Shown here piece after piece: positions 1-8,940 of a stretch of DNA of 64,000 nt. Below the pieces are notes generated by a model. It searched no databases, was not told the origin of the DNA, and worked only from the letters and a program-made list of their open reading frames with translations. The first letter of the stretch is position 1, and each line of letters opens with the position of its first letter. Source of the stretch: an uncultured Clostridia bacterium (lineage in GTDB: Bacteria; Bacillota; Clostridia; Oscillospirales; Acutalibacteraceae); contig CALGUK010000033.1 of the NCBI GenBank assembly GCA_937920235.1, forward strand, positions 130,887 to 194,886, given 5' to 3'. Position numbers and translations under genes: made by a program.

Positions 1-398
1 CAAGAATGACTGCAGCGTTAATTGCTTTTGTTATAAATTATTCAGCATATTTTTCGGAAATATATAGAGGCGGTATCGAATCGATTCCCAAGGGACAGTA
101 TGAAGCAGGCCAGGTTCTCGGAATGACAAAATCTCAGATTTTCTTCAAAGTCGTTCTTATGCAGGTTGTTAAGCGCATAATTCCTCCAATGAGTAACGAA
201 ATTATAACTCTTGTCAAGGATACATCACTTGCCAGAGTTATTGCCGTATCCGAAATTCTGATGCACGCTACGGAATTTTCTAGCAAGGGACTTATCTGGC
301 CGTTGTTCTATACAGCCGTATTCTTCCTTGCATTCTGTGGCGGTCTCACATTGCTGTTTAACTATATTGAAAAGAAATTTGATTATTACCGGAGTTAA
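1..398 (+). CDS. Amino-acid ABC transporter permease, C-terminal part (cut by window edge)
   Basis: This is the C-terminal half of a His/Glu/Gln-type inner-membrane permease that moves a polar amino acid through the membrane. The frame is open to the window edge, so the true start lies outside. The visible part holds the cytoplasmic loop typical of the family, with a Gly about ten residues after EAGQVLGMT, which docks on the ATPase. It is followed by ITLVKDTSLARVIAV and a last membrane helix near FYTAVFFLAFCGGL. The ATPase gene starts 2 bp after the stop codon, so the two are in one operon; the binding-protein gene is presumably upstream of the window. The substrate cannot be told from the sequence. 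Confidence 0.93.
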   Translation, partial: RMTAALIAFVINYSAYFSEIYRGGIESIPKGQYEAGQVLGMTKSQIFFKVVLMQVVKRIIPPMSNEIITLVKDTSLARVIAVSEILMHATEFSSKGLIWPLFYTAVFFLAFCGGLTLLFNYIEKKFDYYRS

Positions 399-400
399 CT

Positions 401-1174
401 ATGTCTATATTAAAAGTAGAAAATATTAAGAAAAGCTTCGGTAACACCGAAGTATTAAAGGATATTTCTTTTTCTCTTGAAAAAGGTGAAGTCTTGTCAA
501 TTATCGGTTCGTCGGGAAGCGGAAAAACAACTCTTCTTCGTTGTCTTAATTTCCTTGAATTTGCTGAAAACGGTAAGGTTTATGTAAATGATGAGTTGCT
601 TGTTGACTTCTCGGGAAATGAGCATTTTAACGACAATGTTTTAAGACAAAAAAGATTGAATTTTGGTCTTGTATTTCAGTCTTTCAATCTTTTCCCTCAA
701 TATAATATTTTAAAAAATCTTACTCTTGCGGTTCAGCTTCTTGAAAATGTCAAAAAGAAGGATAAGGAAAAAATCAAAGAAATTGATGATAAAGCTGTTG
801 AGCTTCTCAAAAGAGTAGGTCTGGAAGATAAAATGAACGCATATCCTTGCGAGCTTTCCGGAGGTCAGCAGCAGCGAGTCGCTATTGCAAGAGCTTTGAT
901 GTTGTCTCCGACTATTTTGTGCTTTGACGAACCGACAAGTGCTCTTGATCCTGAACTTACAGGTGAGGTGTTGCGCGTTATCCGTGAGCTTCGTGACGGA
1001 AATACAACGATGATTATTGTTACACATGAAATGACTTTTGCAAAAAATGTTTCCGATAAGGTTATTTTTATGGCTGACGGTATCATTGAGGAAACCGGCA
1101 CTCCGCAGGAGATTTTTGAAAATCCGCAGAGTCAAAGATTAAAAGATTTTTTAAGTTCATCGCTTAAGGAATAA
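401..1174 (+). CDS. Amino-acid ABC transporter ATP-binding protein (GlnQ/ArtM type)
   Basis: This 257-residue ATPase drives the permease coded just upstream. Walker A is GSSGSGKT (residues 36-43), the Q-loop lies in VFQSFNLFP, the signature is LSGGQQQR, Walker B is CFDEPTSALDPE and the switch His is in VTHEM. This is a full-length polar amino-acid uptake ATPase. The start ATG follows the previous stop by 2 bp, with GGAG overlapping the end of the permease gene, which points to translational coupling. The central loop (residues about 95-125, rich in Lys and Glu) is slightly longer than in Escherichia coli GlnQ. Function is secure, substrate is not. Confidence 0.96.
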   Translation: MSILKVENIKKSFGNTEVLKDISFSLEKGEVLSIIGSSGSGKTTLLRCLNFLEFAENGKVYVNDELLVDFSGNEHFNDNVLRQKRLNFGLVFQSFNLFPQYNILKNLTLAVQLLENVKKKDKEKIKEIDDKAVELLKRVGLEDKMNAYPCELSGGQQQRVAIARALMLSPTILCFDEPTSALDPELTGEVLRVIRELRDGNTTMIIVTHEMTFAKNVSDKVIFMADGIIEETGTPQEIFENPQSQRLKDFLSSSLKE

Positions 1175-1205
1175 ATGTACTTATATCTTCGATTTGGTGA
1201 TTTAT

Positions 1206-1931
1206 ATGAAAAAAATAATTTCCATACTGTTGATTATTTCTATGCTGATACCGTCATTTTCCGTTATGTCATTTGCTGAGGATCCTGTTCATCTTTCTAT
1301 GAGTGATGAAACAGTGTATGCCGGAGACGAATTTACACTTAATCTTTTTATCAGCGATAATTCCAAGGTGAGCGGTGCTGTTATAGATATTGCTTACGAC
1401 GATGATTATTTTCAATTTGTTTCGGCCAAGGAAGGTGCTATTCTTGATGCCGATGCAAATATAAGCATTAAAAATTTTAACAAAGATAATTCTTATGTAA
1501 GATTAACATATCTTTCTTCGTCCTCTTCAATCTTATCCTCCGGAATTCTCCTCAGTGTGACATTTTCTGTAAAAGAAGATGCCGAAGGAGAAAGTGAACT
1601 GAAAATTTCGATTCCGAATCCCGGAGATTTTATTTCATCAGATCTTACAAAAATTCCGTATACCATAAAGAACTCTAAGGTTACTGTTATAAGGAATTCA
1701 AATTTTGTTGACGATTTGACGGAGGAACAGAGTTCCGACGAAATTCCCGATGAGGTGGACAACGGACAGACAGATACCGATGAAGAAGCGGAATCATCTG
1801 TTCAGACCGAAAATGAAAAGGATACGAATAAGAAAAATGATAAGGGTATGATTATTATTGCAGCTATGCTTATGGCAGGAATTGCAATGGTTGCGGTAGG
1901 TCTTGTATTTATTTTCAAAAAGAAAAAGTAA
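1206..1931 (+). CDS. Membrane-anchored cohesin-domain surface protein
   Basis: This is an exported protein of about 241 residues. It has an N-terminal signal peptide (MKKIISILLIISMLIPSF), then a single cohesin-type beta-sandwich (VHLSMSDETVYAGDEFTLNL through SGILLSVTFSV). An acidic Ser/Glu/Asp-rich linker follows, then a C-terminal membrane helix with a KKKK tail, so the domain should sit outside the cell. I chose ATG 1206 over TTG 1194 because GGTGA lies 7-10 bp upstream and MKKIIS starts a standard signal peptide. Cohesins bind dockerins in cellulosomes; a lone membrane-anchored copy may instead scaffold or sense surface partners. No dockerin is coded in the window. The gene lies 31 bp after the amino-acid ATPase gene and may be read through from it. 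Confidence 0.8.
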   Translation: MKKIISILLIISMLIPSFSVMSFAEDPVHLSMSDETVYAGDEFTLNLFISDNSKVSGAVIDIAYDDDYFQFVSAKEGAILDADANISIKNFNKDNSYVRLTYLSSSSSILSSGILLSVTFSVKEDAEGESELKISIPNPGDFISSDLTKIPYTIKNSKVTVIRNSNFVDDLTEEQSSDEIPDEVDNGQTDTDEEAESSVQTENEKDTNKKNDKGMIIIAAMLMAGIAMVAVGLVFIFKKKK

Positions 1932-1935
1932 AAAA

Positions 1936-1960
1936 ACAGGCAGTTCATTGAACTGCCTGT
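1936..1960. terminator. Bidirectional intrinsic terminator
   Basis: Perfect 11-bp arms (1936-1946 and 1950-1960) around a 3-nt loop lie between convergent genes. A-run upstream and T-rich sequence downstream allow use on both strands. Confidence 0.85.
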
Positions 1961-1964
1961 CATT

Positions 1965-2573
1965 TTATGTTATCGGTTCAAAATCATCAGCTCCGTGCTT
2001 ACACAGAGGACATATAAAATCTTTGGGTAATTCTTCTCCTTCATAAATATATCCGCAAATTTTACATACATAACCTTTTTTCTTTTTTACTTCAGGTTTA
2101 GGTTTGATATAGTCAAAATAGTATTGATATGTTACCGACGGAACATCAGAGAGCGTTTCAGCCTCTGTTACGTCAGAAATAAATAAAAGGTGAGTACCGC
2201 AGTCCACAATTTCTTTTACCGAACAGGAAATATATGCATTTGTGCCTTCACAGATAAAATATGTTCCGTTTTCAGTTCTGTAATGGTCGCTGTAACCTGT
2301 GAATTTATCGGTGTCTCTGCCGCTTGAGAAACCGAATCTTTTTATCATATCAAAAGTGACTTCCTCTGATAAAACCGAAACAGTAAACTTCTTTGTGCGT
2401 TCAATCATCCCACAGGTATAATTATTTTTATTAACTGCTATCGTGATTCTTTTCGGCGAATCGGTAACCTGAGTAACGGTATTGATTATACAACCGTTAT
2501 CCTTACCGCTTTCTGTTGCACTAAGAATAAATAATCCGTAGCTTAATTTGAACATTGCTTCATTTCTTATCAT
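1965..2573 (-). CDS. Flavin reductase-rubredoxin fusion (high-molecular-weight rubredoxin type)
   Basis: A roughly 200-residue cytoplasmic redox protein. Residues about 1-150 form a FMN-binding flavin reductase/flavoredoxin domain (MIRNEAMFKLSYGLFILSA, then the ITIAVNKNNYT strand). The C-terminus is a rubredoxin with two CxxC knuckles, CKICGY and CPLCKHGADDF, for one iron. In clostridia such proteins pass electrons from NADH to flavodiiron proteins that reduce oxygen or NO. The start is ATG 2573, not the TTG/ATG further up, because GAGATGAT sits just upstream and the product then begins at the conserved domain. A single-gene unit, convergent with the cohesin gene. Confidence 0.9.
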   Translation of the reverse strand: MIRNEAMFKLSYGLFILSATESGKDNGCIINTVTQVTDSPKRITIAVNKNNYTCGMIERTKKFTVSVLSEEVTFDMIKRFGFSSGRDTDKFTGYSDHYRTENGTYFICEGTNAYISCSVKEIVDCGTHLLFISDVTEAETLSDVPSVTYQYYFDYIKPKPEVKKKKGYVCKICGYIYEGEELPKDFICPLCKHGADDFEPIT

Positions 2574-2659
2574 AATATCATCTCGCTTTCTTTTTTTATT
2601 ATTATAACACATTATATGTTTATTGTGCAATGTTTATATTCGACAATAATAATTTCAGA

Positions 2660-2688
2660 TTGACAAAATCTGCAGTTTATGGTATCTT
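2660..2688 (+). promoter_or_regulatory. SigmaA-type promoter for the NhaC-like gene
   Basis: TTGACA (2660-2665), 17-bp spacer, TATCTT (2683-2688). It sits about 60 bp upstream of the antiporter start and AAAAGGAG site. Confidence 0.7.
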
Positions 2689-2750
2689 TTTTACGTATTT
2701 ATTGATTTGTATGTTTATGCGTAAATATACATAAAAGGAGATGTAAAAAA

Positions 2751-4538
2751 ATGAAAAGAAAAACAAGTATGAAAACTGTTGTTGCCATAGCGGTTGCAAT
2801 TTTACTTGTTATGTGCACAATTGTTTTTGCATTTGCTTCTGACGGTGAATCAGTTGCAGCAAAAATGATTGATTGCTCAAAATGCGAAGGTGTCGGAGTT
2901 CTTTCAGTTTGTGAAAGCTGTGAGGGAACAGACATCATCTGCGCAGATTGTTCTGCCGCCGCAAATGTATGCGGAGAATGTGGCGGAACAGGTAAGGTGG
3001 AAGCACCCACAAAGTTCTACTCAAGTATGTGGTCTTTACTTCCTCCGATAATTGCAATTGTTCTTGCTCTTATCACTAAAGAGGTTTATTCTTCTTTATT
3101 TGTCGGTATTGTTGTCGGCGGTTTACTCTATGCCGAGGGCAATTTTGAGGGAACAATTACACATGTTTTCAGCGACGGATTTGTTGCAAATGTTGCCGAT
3201 TCCTATAATATGGGTATAATTATTTTCCTCATTGTTCTCGGTGCAATGGTTGCAATGATGAACAAAGCAGGCGGATCGGCCGCTTTCGGACGCTGGGCAA
3301 AGAAGCATATTAAGTCAAGAGTCGGAGCACAGCTTGCAACTGTTCTTTTCGGTTGTATGATCTTCATCGACGACTACTTTAATTGTCTAACAGTCGGTTC
3401 TGTTATGAGACCTGTTACGGACAGCCATAATGTATCACGAGCAAAGCTTGCATATCTTATTGATGCAACAGCAGCACCTGTCTGCATTATTGCTCCTGTA
3501 TCATCCTGGGCTGCAGCGGTTGCAGGCTTCGTTGCAGAAGAAGAGGTAAGCGGCTTCCAACTTTTCCTCAACGCTATCCCGTATAACTTCTATGCTATTC
3601 TTACAATCGTTATGATGGTTGTCATCACAGTTATGAAGTTTGATTACGGTAAGATGAGAATTCACGAACAAAATGCTCTTAACGGTGACCTTTTCACAAG
3701 TGATGAGGAGTCCTTCAAAGAATCTTCTGATTCAAATGCTAATCCGAAGGGCAGAGTCTTCGATCTTATCATTCCTGTTGTGATTCTTATTATTGCTTGC
3801 GTAATCGGTTTGATTTATTCAGGCGGATTCTTTGACTCAACAAGCTCATCATACAAGAACATTGTTGATGCATTCTCCGGTGCCGATGCATCAGTAGGTC
3901 TCCTTTACGGTTCATTCTGCACGCTTATTATTACGGTTATATACTTTATGATTCGCAGAGTAGTTTCATTTAAGGATTGTATGGCTTCCATCCCTGAAGG
4001 CTTTAAGGCAATGGTTCCTGCAATTATGATTCTTGCTTGCGCTTGGACTCTTAAAGCAATGACAGACAGCCTTGGTGCAAAAGAATTTATTGCCGGTATC
4101 GTTGAGTCAACTGCAGGATCATTTGAAAAATTCCTTCCTGCTGTTATCTTCCTTATTGCAATCGGTCTTTCCTTTGCAACAGGTACTTCATGGGGAACAT
4201 TCGGTATTCTTATTCCTCTTGTTCTTAATGTATTCCCGTATAGCAGTGGTCCAATTTCGGTTATTGCTATTTCTGCTTGTATGGCTGGTGCTGTCTGCGG
4301 TGACCACTGTTCACCGATTTCTGATACAACAATTATGGCAAGTGCTGGCAGTCAGAGTAACCACATAAACCACGTTTCAACTCAGTTGCCTTATGCTATG
4401 ACTGTTGCAGGTGTATCGTTTGTCACATACATAATTGCCGGATTTGTTCAGAATGCATTTATTTCCCTTCTGATAGGTATTGCTCTTATGGTTGGAACAT
4501 TACTTGTTATTAAGGCAGTTGTCAAGAAAAAAGCATAA
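2751..4538 (+). CDS. NhaC-family Na+/H+ antiporter with extracytoplasmic Cys-rich N-terminal domain
   Basis: A 595-residue membrane antiporter. The transport core (residues about 90-595) has the many hydrophobic helices and motifs of the NhaC/arginine-ornithine-like family, such as FGCMIFIDDYFNCLTVGSVM, TGTSWGTFGILIPLV and CGDHCSPISDTTIMAS. It should exchange Na+ (or another small substrate) for H+. Unusual is the leader: residues 8-30 look like a signal peptide or first helix, followed by a segment with four CxxC pairs (C42/45, C54/57, C64/67, C74/77), two of them followed by Gly as in DnaJ zinc fingers. ATG 2751 has AAAAGGAG 8-15 bp upstream. It has its own promoter and terminator. Ion specificity is not determined. 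Confidence 0.88.
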   Translation: MKRKTSMKTVVAIAVAILLVMCTIVFAFASDGESVAAKMIDCSKCEGVGVLSVCESCEGTDIICADCSAAANVCGECGGTGKVEAPTKFYSSMWSLLPPIIAIVLALITKEVYSSLFVGIVVGGLLYAEGNFEGTITHVFSDGFVANVADSYNMGIIIFLIVLGAMVAMMNKAGGSAAFGRWAKKHIKSRVGAQLATVLFGCMIFIDDYFNCLTVGSVMRPVTDSHNVSRAKLAYLIDATAAPVCIIAPVSSWAAAVAGFVAEEEVSGFQLFLNAIPYNFYAILTIVMMVVITVMKFDYGKMRIHEQNALNGDLFTSDEESFKESSDSNANPKGRVFDLIIPVVILIIACVIGLIYSGGFFDSTSSSYKNIVDAFSGADASVGLLYGSFCTLIITVIYFMIRRVVSFKDCMASIPEGFKAMVPAIMILACAWTLKAMTDSLGAKEFIAGIVESTAGSFEKFLPAVIFLIAIGLSFATGTSWGTFGILIPLVLNVFPYSSGPISVIAISACMAGAVCGDHCSPISDTTIMASAGSQSNHINHVSTQLPYAMTVAGVSFVTYIIAGFVQNAFISLLIGIALMVGTLLVIKAVVKKKA

Positions 4539-4560
4539 TATTTAATAATATTCATTGAAA

Positions 4561-4594
4561 ACACCCTGTCCAATGTGGATAGGGTGTTTCTTTT
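4561..4594 (+). terminator. Intrinsic terminator after the NhaC-like gene
   Basis: 11-bp arms 4561-4571 and 4577-4587 (one G-T pair) are followed by a T-rich run. Confidence 0.85.
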
Positions 4595-4680
4595 GCATTA
4601 AATGGCTTTAAAATCAATTTTATGAATATAATGGGGAAAGATTGCTTATACAACTGAAGGCGCTTTTAAGGCTAAAATAA

Positions 4681-4704
4681 AGGGCTATCTTTTAAGATAG
4701 CCCT
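4681..4704 (-). terminator. Intrinsic terminator after the cytidylate-kinase-like gene
   Basis: Arms 4681-4691 and 4694-4704 are perfectly complementary. On the minus strand they are followed by TTTATTTT. Confidence 0.85.
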
Positions 4705-4709
4705 CAGTT

Positions 4710-5339
4710 TTATTTTTTGACATTTTTTAGAACATCAATATACGCTTTAATCGCTTCTACACAACCGTCAAATCCTAAATCGGAACTGTTAAGGCACAAA
4801 TCGTAGTTGCGCGCATTATCCCATTCACGACAAGTATAATAGCGATAGTATTCGCTTCGATGCTTATCAATTTTACGGATTTTTTTATCAGCATCTTTTT
4901 CGCTGATTGAAAACATATCCATAACGGTTTCAACACACGATTGATGCGGCGCCCAGATGAATACCTTAATTACATTTTCGTTATCCTTCAATATATAATC
5001 AGCACATCTGCCTACAATAACACAGGATTCTTTTTCTGCAAGTGTTTTTATGATTTTTGCCTGGTAGTTAAAAAGATTTTCCTTGGATGTAAACTTACTG
5101 TCCTCAGGCGGAATAACACTTCCGCTGTATTTGTGTGTTGACGGATCAAATAAGCCTTTGTTTACATCTTCATCATGCTTTTGAAAAAGACCAAGATTAA
5201 TACCGCTGTCGTCTGATGCCATATAAAGAATTTCGCGGTCATAGAAAGGAATGTTAAGTTCTTTTGCAAGCTTTTTGCCTACAGTTTTACCGCCGCTGCC
5301 GTATCCGCGCGCAATAGTAATAACAATTTTTTTATCCAT
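4710..5339 (-). CDS. Cytidylate kinase-like protein
   Basis: A 209-residue cytoplasmic P-loop protein. The N-terminus has ITIARGYGSGGKTVGKKLA, a Walker A of the AAK33/cytidylate-kinase-like family, and FYDREIL. The middle has CVIVGRCADYIL, also typical of that family. Such proteins are common in clostridia next to transporters, and their true substrate is mostly unknown; CMP kinase activity is not assured because the dedicated Cmk family differs. The gene lies 20 bp downstream of livF on the same strand, with AAAGGTGG just before its ATG, so it may be the last gene of the liv transcript, ended by the terminator at 4681-4704. Confidence 0.85.
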   Translation of the reverse strand: MDKKIVITIARGYGSGGKTVGKKLAKELNIPFYDREILYMASDDSGINLGLFQKHDEDVNKGLFDPSTHKYSGSVIPPEDSKFTSKENLFNYQAKIIKTLAEKESCVIVGRCADYILKDNENVIKVFIWAPHQSCVETVMDMFSISEKDADKKIRKIDKHRSEYYRYYTCREWDNARNYDLCLNSSDLGFDGCVEAIKAYIDVLKNVKK

Positions 5340-5359
5340 AATTTGACCACCTTTCAGTA

Positions 5360-6073
5360 TTATTCACTCAGATATGCTCTTTTTACAGATTCATCGTTTA
5401 AAAGATCCTGTGCATTTCCCGAAAGAACAATATTACCGGTTTCGAGAACATAAGCTCTGTCTGCAATTGACAATGCCTTTTTAGCATTCTGTTCGACAAG
5501 AAGAACGGTTGTTCCGTTTTCATTGATTGCCTCTATTATGTCAAAAATTTCAGACACAAGAAGGGGAGAAAGACCCATGGAAGGCTCATCCATTAAAATG
5601 AAGTCCGGTTTTGACATAAGCGCTCTGCCCATTGCAAGCATCTGCTGTTCACCGCCGGAAAGAGTTCCTGCAATTTGATTTTTACGTTCTTCAAGTCGAG
5701 GGAATCTCTCATATACATACTTGAGTGTTTCTTCAATTTCGTCTTTGTCCTTGCGTGTGAAAGCACCTAATTTTATATTATCAAGAACAGAAAGCTGTTG
5801 GAAAATTCTTCTTCCCTCGGGAACGTGAGCCATGCCCATTGTTACAATTTTATGAGCAGGTGTTTTTGTGATATCGTTTTCGTTGAATGTGATACTGCCT
5901 GATTTAGGTTTTAAAAGACCTGTTATTGTGTGAAGTGTTGTTGTTTTACCGGCACCGTTTGCACCGATAAGAGCAACAATTTCACCTTTATTTACTTCAA
6001 ACGAAATACCTTTTAAGGCCTTTATCATTCCGTAATAAACTTCGATATTATCAACTTTTAAAAGTGGTGCCAT
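5360..6073 (-). CDS. livF: Branched-chain amino-acid ABC transporter ATPase LivF
   Basis: A 237-residue ATPase, one of two for high-affinity Leu/Ile/Val uptake. Walker A is GANGAGKTT, the signature is LSGGEQQML, Walker B is ILMDEPSMGLSP and the switch region is LLVEQNAKKAL; GMAHVPEGRRIF is diagnostic for LivF. It follows livG by 17 bp and is the last of the four transporter-core genes. Both ATPases act as a heterodimer under LivH and LivM. Confidence 0.95.
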   Translation of the reverse strand: MAPLLKVDNIEVYYGMIKALKGISFEVNKGEIVALIGANGAGKTTTLHTITGLLKPKSGSITFNENDITKTPAHKIVTMGMAHVPEGRRIFQQLSVLDNIKLGAFTRKDKDEIEETLKYVYERFPRLEERKNQIAGTLSGGEQQMLAMGRALMSKPDFILMDEPSMGLSPLLVSEIFDIIEAINENGTTVLLVEQNAKKALSIADRAYVLETGNIVLSGNAQDLLNDESVKRAYLSE

Positions 6074-6090
6074 AGCAGAATATTTCCTCC

Positions 6091-6849
6091 TTAATCACCT
6101 AAATATGCCTTAATAACCTCTGGATTATTGAGCACTTCGTTGGTTTTGCCCTGTGCAAGCTCCTGTCCGAAATTAAGAACGGTTACTTCCTCGCAAATTC
6201 CGCTGACAAGTTTCATATCATGTTCAATGAGGAGAATTGTCATATCAAATTCATCGCGGACAAATCTGATTGTATCCATAAGTTCCTGCGTTTCACTCGG
6301 ATTCATACCGGCTGCAGGTTCATCAAGTAATAACAACTTGGGATTTGTGGCAAGAGCACGAGCGATTTCAAGTTTTCTTTGCTTACCGTAGGGAAGATTG
6401 TCTGCCAGGGTTGAGGCTTCACTATCAAGATCAAAAACCTTAAGCAATTCCATTGCTTTCTCGTTCATCTTTTTTTCTGATGTGAAGAAGCGGGGGAGAC
6501 GTAAAACACCTTCGACGGTAGAATATCTCATCTGATTATGAAGACCAACCTTTACATTGTCAAGAACCGTGAGTTCTTTGAACAGGCGTATATTCTGGAA
6601 AGTTCTTGCAATACCGCAACGGTTAATTTCTATTGTTTTTTTACCTGTAATGTTTACACCATCAAGTAAGATCGCACCCGATGTAGGTTTATATACACCG
6701 GTAAGGAGATTAAAAACAGTTGTTTTACCTGCTCCGTTAGGACCAATAAGACCGTAGAGCATACCTTTTTCAATTTTTACATTAAATTCATCAACGGCAC
6801 GAAGACCACCGAAAGAAATTGAAAGGTTTTTTACCTCAAGCAATGCCAT
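6091..6849 (-). CDS. livG: Branched-chain amino-acid ABC transporter ATPase LivG
   Basis: A 252-residue ATPase partner of LivF. Walker A is GPNGAGKTT, followed by VFNLLTGVYKPTSG. GIARTFQNIRLF is the LivG hallmark, Walker B is LLLDEPAAGMNP and LLIEHDMKLV carries the switch His. The signature is degenerate (NLPYGKQRKLEIARAL), as is normal for LivG. Its ATG touches the last base of livM, so translation is probably coupled. Confidence 0.95.
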   Translation of the reverse strand: MALLEVKNLSISFGGLRAVDEFNVKIEKGMLYGLIGPNGAGKTTVFNLLTGVYKPTSGAILLDGVNITGKKTIEINRCGIARTFQNIRLFKELTVLDNVKVGLHNQMRYSTVEGVLRLPRFFTSEKKMNEKAMELLKVFDLDSEASTLADNLPYGKQRKLEIARALATNPKLLLLDEPAAGMNPSETQELMDTIRFVRDEFDMTILLIEHDMKLVSGICEEVTVLNFGQELAQGKTNEVLNNPEVIKAYLGD

Positions 6850-7931
6850 TATTTAACCTCTCCTTTCTTTTCTTTAACAACAAGTCCTTTAAGCTTATTA
6901 AGATATGAACCTGTTTTTGCCTTAATTGTTTCATTTGAAGTAACGATCATCATTGCAATAAGAATTACTGCGTAGAAAAGCATTCTGTAATTACCGATTG
7001 TCTCTCTGAGAAGCTCGGGGATAAGTGTAAGTACAACCGCAGCAATAACGCTTCCGCGAATTGAACCGATACCGCCGAGAACAACAAAGACGAGAATAAG
7101 AATTGACATATTGTAGTCAAATTTAGATGCCTGGAGAGTAGAGAAATTATGCGAATAAATTACACCGGCAACGCCTGCAATAAAAGCAGTCAATGCAAAT
7201 GTGATAAGCTTATATTTTGTAATATTGATACCAATGGATTCGGCAGCAATTCTGTTATCACGAATTGACATAACTGCACGGCCGGTACGTGAATCAGTAA
7301 AGTTATATGCAACAATAACTGTTAAAAACAGAATAATAAAAGCAATAATAAAGTTTGAATCTTTAGGAGTGCCGTTAATACCCAACGCACCGTTGATAAA
7401 CATTTCACCGTCAGCTGCCATATTCATATCACTGACGCTTTTGAGCGAAATGTGAAAGCCATCAGCATCTCTTCCGAGATAGATTGATGCACATATATTT
7501 TTTATAATTTCTCCGAATGCGAGCGTAACAATAGCGAGGTAGTCACCGCGGAGTCTAAGAACGGGAATTCCGATAAGAATTCCGAAAATTGCAGCACAGA
7601 GACCGCCAAGGAGCAATGATAAAGGGAATCTGATAACAGCTTCAGGGATTGCTTCTGCCATGAGATTTGAAAACAGAGCGCCCGAATAAGCACCGATACA
7701 CATAAATCCCGCTTGACCGAGGCTCAATTCACCGAGAATACCAACGGTAAGATTAAGGGAAACAGCAAGAATTGCATATACACAAAGAGGAACAAGAAGA
7801 TCCTGCATCATATATGACATTCCGCCGTTGGCAAGCATAATCTGAACAATTACAAATGCAGCAATAAGTATAATATATGTGATTAAACTCGTTTTTGTGT
7901 TGGGTTTAATCGACTTAGAATTTCGTTTCAT
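6849..7931 (-). CDS. livM: Branched-chain amino-acid ABC transporter permease LivM
   Basis: A 360-residue membrane permease with about ten hydrophobic segments. Family motifs are LNLTVGILGELSLGQAGFMC near residue 60, LRGDYLAIVTLAFGEIIKNI, and the ATPase-docking stretch SIRDNRIAAESIGINITKYK. The tail after the last helix is basic (KAKTGSYLNKLKGLVVKEKK). It pairs with LivH to form the channel. It lies 22 bp after livH. Confidence 0.95.
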   Translation of the reverse strand: MKRNSKSIKPNTKTSLITYIILIAAFVIVQIMLANGGMSYMMQDLLVPLCVYAILAVSLNLTVGILGELSLGQAGFMCIGAYSGALFSNLMAEAIPEAVIRFPLSLLLGGLCAAIFGILIGIPVLRLRGDYLAIVTLAFGEIIKNICASIYLGRDADGFHISLKSVSDMNMAADGEMFINGALGINGTPKDSNFIIAFIILFLTVIVAYNFTDSRTGRAVMSIRDNRIAAESIGINITKYKLITFALTAFIAGVAGVIYSHNFSTLQASKFDYNMSILILVFVVLGGIGSIRGSVIAAVVLTLIPELLRETIGNYRMLFYAVILIAMMIVTSNETIKAKTGSYLNKLKGLVVKEKKGEVK

Positions 7932-7953
7932 AAGTTTTTTCTCCCTTCACAAA

Positions 7954-8835
7954 TTAAACCTTTTCACTTATCTTCTTACCGAGGATACCTGTCGGCTTGA
8001 ACATAAGAATAAGAATAAGAACACCGAAAACAATTGCATCAGCAAGCTGAGATGAAATATATGCTCTGCCGAGAATTTCAATAACTCCGATGAGAATACC
8101 GCCGATCATAGCACCCGGGATAGATCCGATTCCGCCGAAAACAGCTGCAGTGAAAGCTTTGATACCGGGCATTGCACCTGTTGTGTTTGAAAGAATGGGG
8201 TAAGCAGAACAATAAAGAGCACCTGCAACAGCGGCAAGTGCCGAACCGATTGCAAAAGTAATTGATATTGTTTTATTAACATTTATACCCATCAGCTGTG
8301 CAGCGCCTTTATCCTCAGAAACAGCAAGCATTGCTCTGCCGGTTTTTGTTTTCTTGATAAATAAAGAAAGTCCGATAACGATAAGGAATGATACAACAAT
8401 TGCTGCGGATGTTTCTCCGGAAATGACAACTTGACCGTTAAAAAGCTTGATAGCTGGAATTTCAACTACTGAAGTAAAATTAACCGGATTTGCACCGAAT
8501 ATGACCAGTGCAATGTTCTGTAAGAAATAGCTGACACCGATTGCCGTGATAAGAACTGCAAGTGAGGTTGCCTGGCGAAGCGGTTTGTATGCAATTTTTT
8601 CAATTGTAATACCGAGTACGGTACAAGCCACCATTGCAATAACAACAGAAAGCAGAGGATGGATACCTGCTTGAGAAACCGCAATGTAAACCACATAACC
8701 TCCGATCATAATAACGTCGCCATGAGCAAAGTTAAGCATTTTGGCAATACCGTAAACCATAGTATAGCCGAGAGCAATAACAGCATAAATACTGCCAAGG
8801 CTGATACCGTTGATAAGGTTACTCAAAAAACCCAT
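7954..8835 (-). CDS. livH: Branched-chain amino-acid ABC transporter permease LivH
   Basis: A 293-residue membrane permease. It begins MGFLSNLINGISLGSIYAVI, has the conserved YGIAKMLNFAHGDVIMIGGY, and has the docking loop VSEDKGAAQLMGINVNKTIS. Length and motifs match the family. It is the first gene after the hairpin at 8941-8968 and may have its own promoter (8894-8923), so it can be expressed at a level different from livK. Confidence 0.95.
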   Translation of the reverse strand: MGFLSNLINGISLGSIYAVIALGYTMVYGIAKMLNFAHGDVIMIGGYVVYIAVSQAGIHPLLSVVIAMVACTVLGITIEKIAYKPLRQATSLAVLITAIGVSYFLQNIALVIFGANPVNFTSVVEIPAIKLFNGQVVISGETSAAIVVSFLIVIGLSLFIKKTKTGRAMLAVSEDKGAAQLMGINVNKTISITFAIGSALAAVAGALYCSAYPILSNTTGAMPGIKAFTAAVFGGIGSIPGAMIGGILIGVIEILGRAYISSQLADAIVFGVLILILMFKPTGILGKKISEKV

Positions 8836-8893
8836 TATATAACATCCTTCCGTGAATATGCGGTATAAAACACCACATTAAATAAATCATCAT

Positions 8894-8923
8894 ATTATAA
8901 CATATTATAAGAGGAAAAAGCAA
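8894..8923 (-). promoter_or_regulatory. Candidate promoter for livHMGF
   Basis: On the minus strand TTGCTT (8923-8918), 18-bp spacer, TATAAT (8899-8894). It lies between the livK terminator-like hairpin and livH. Confidence 0.5.
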
Positions 8924-8940
8924 TACAAAAGTAATAAAAA

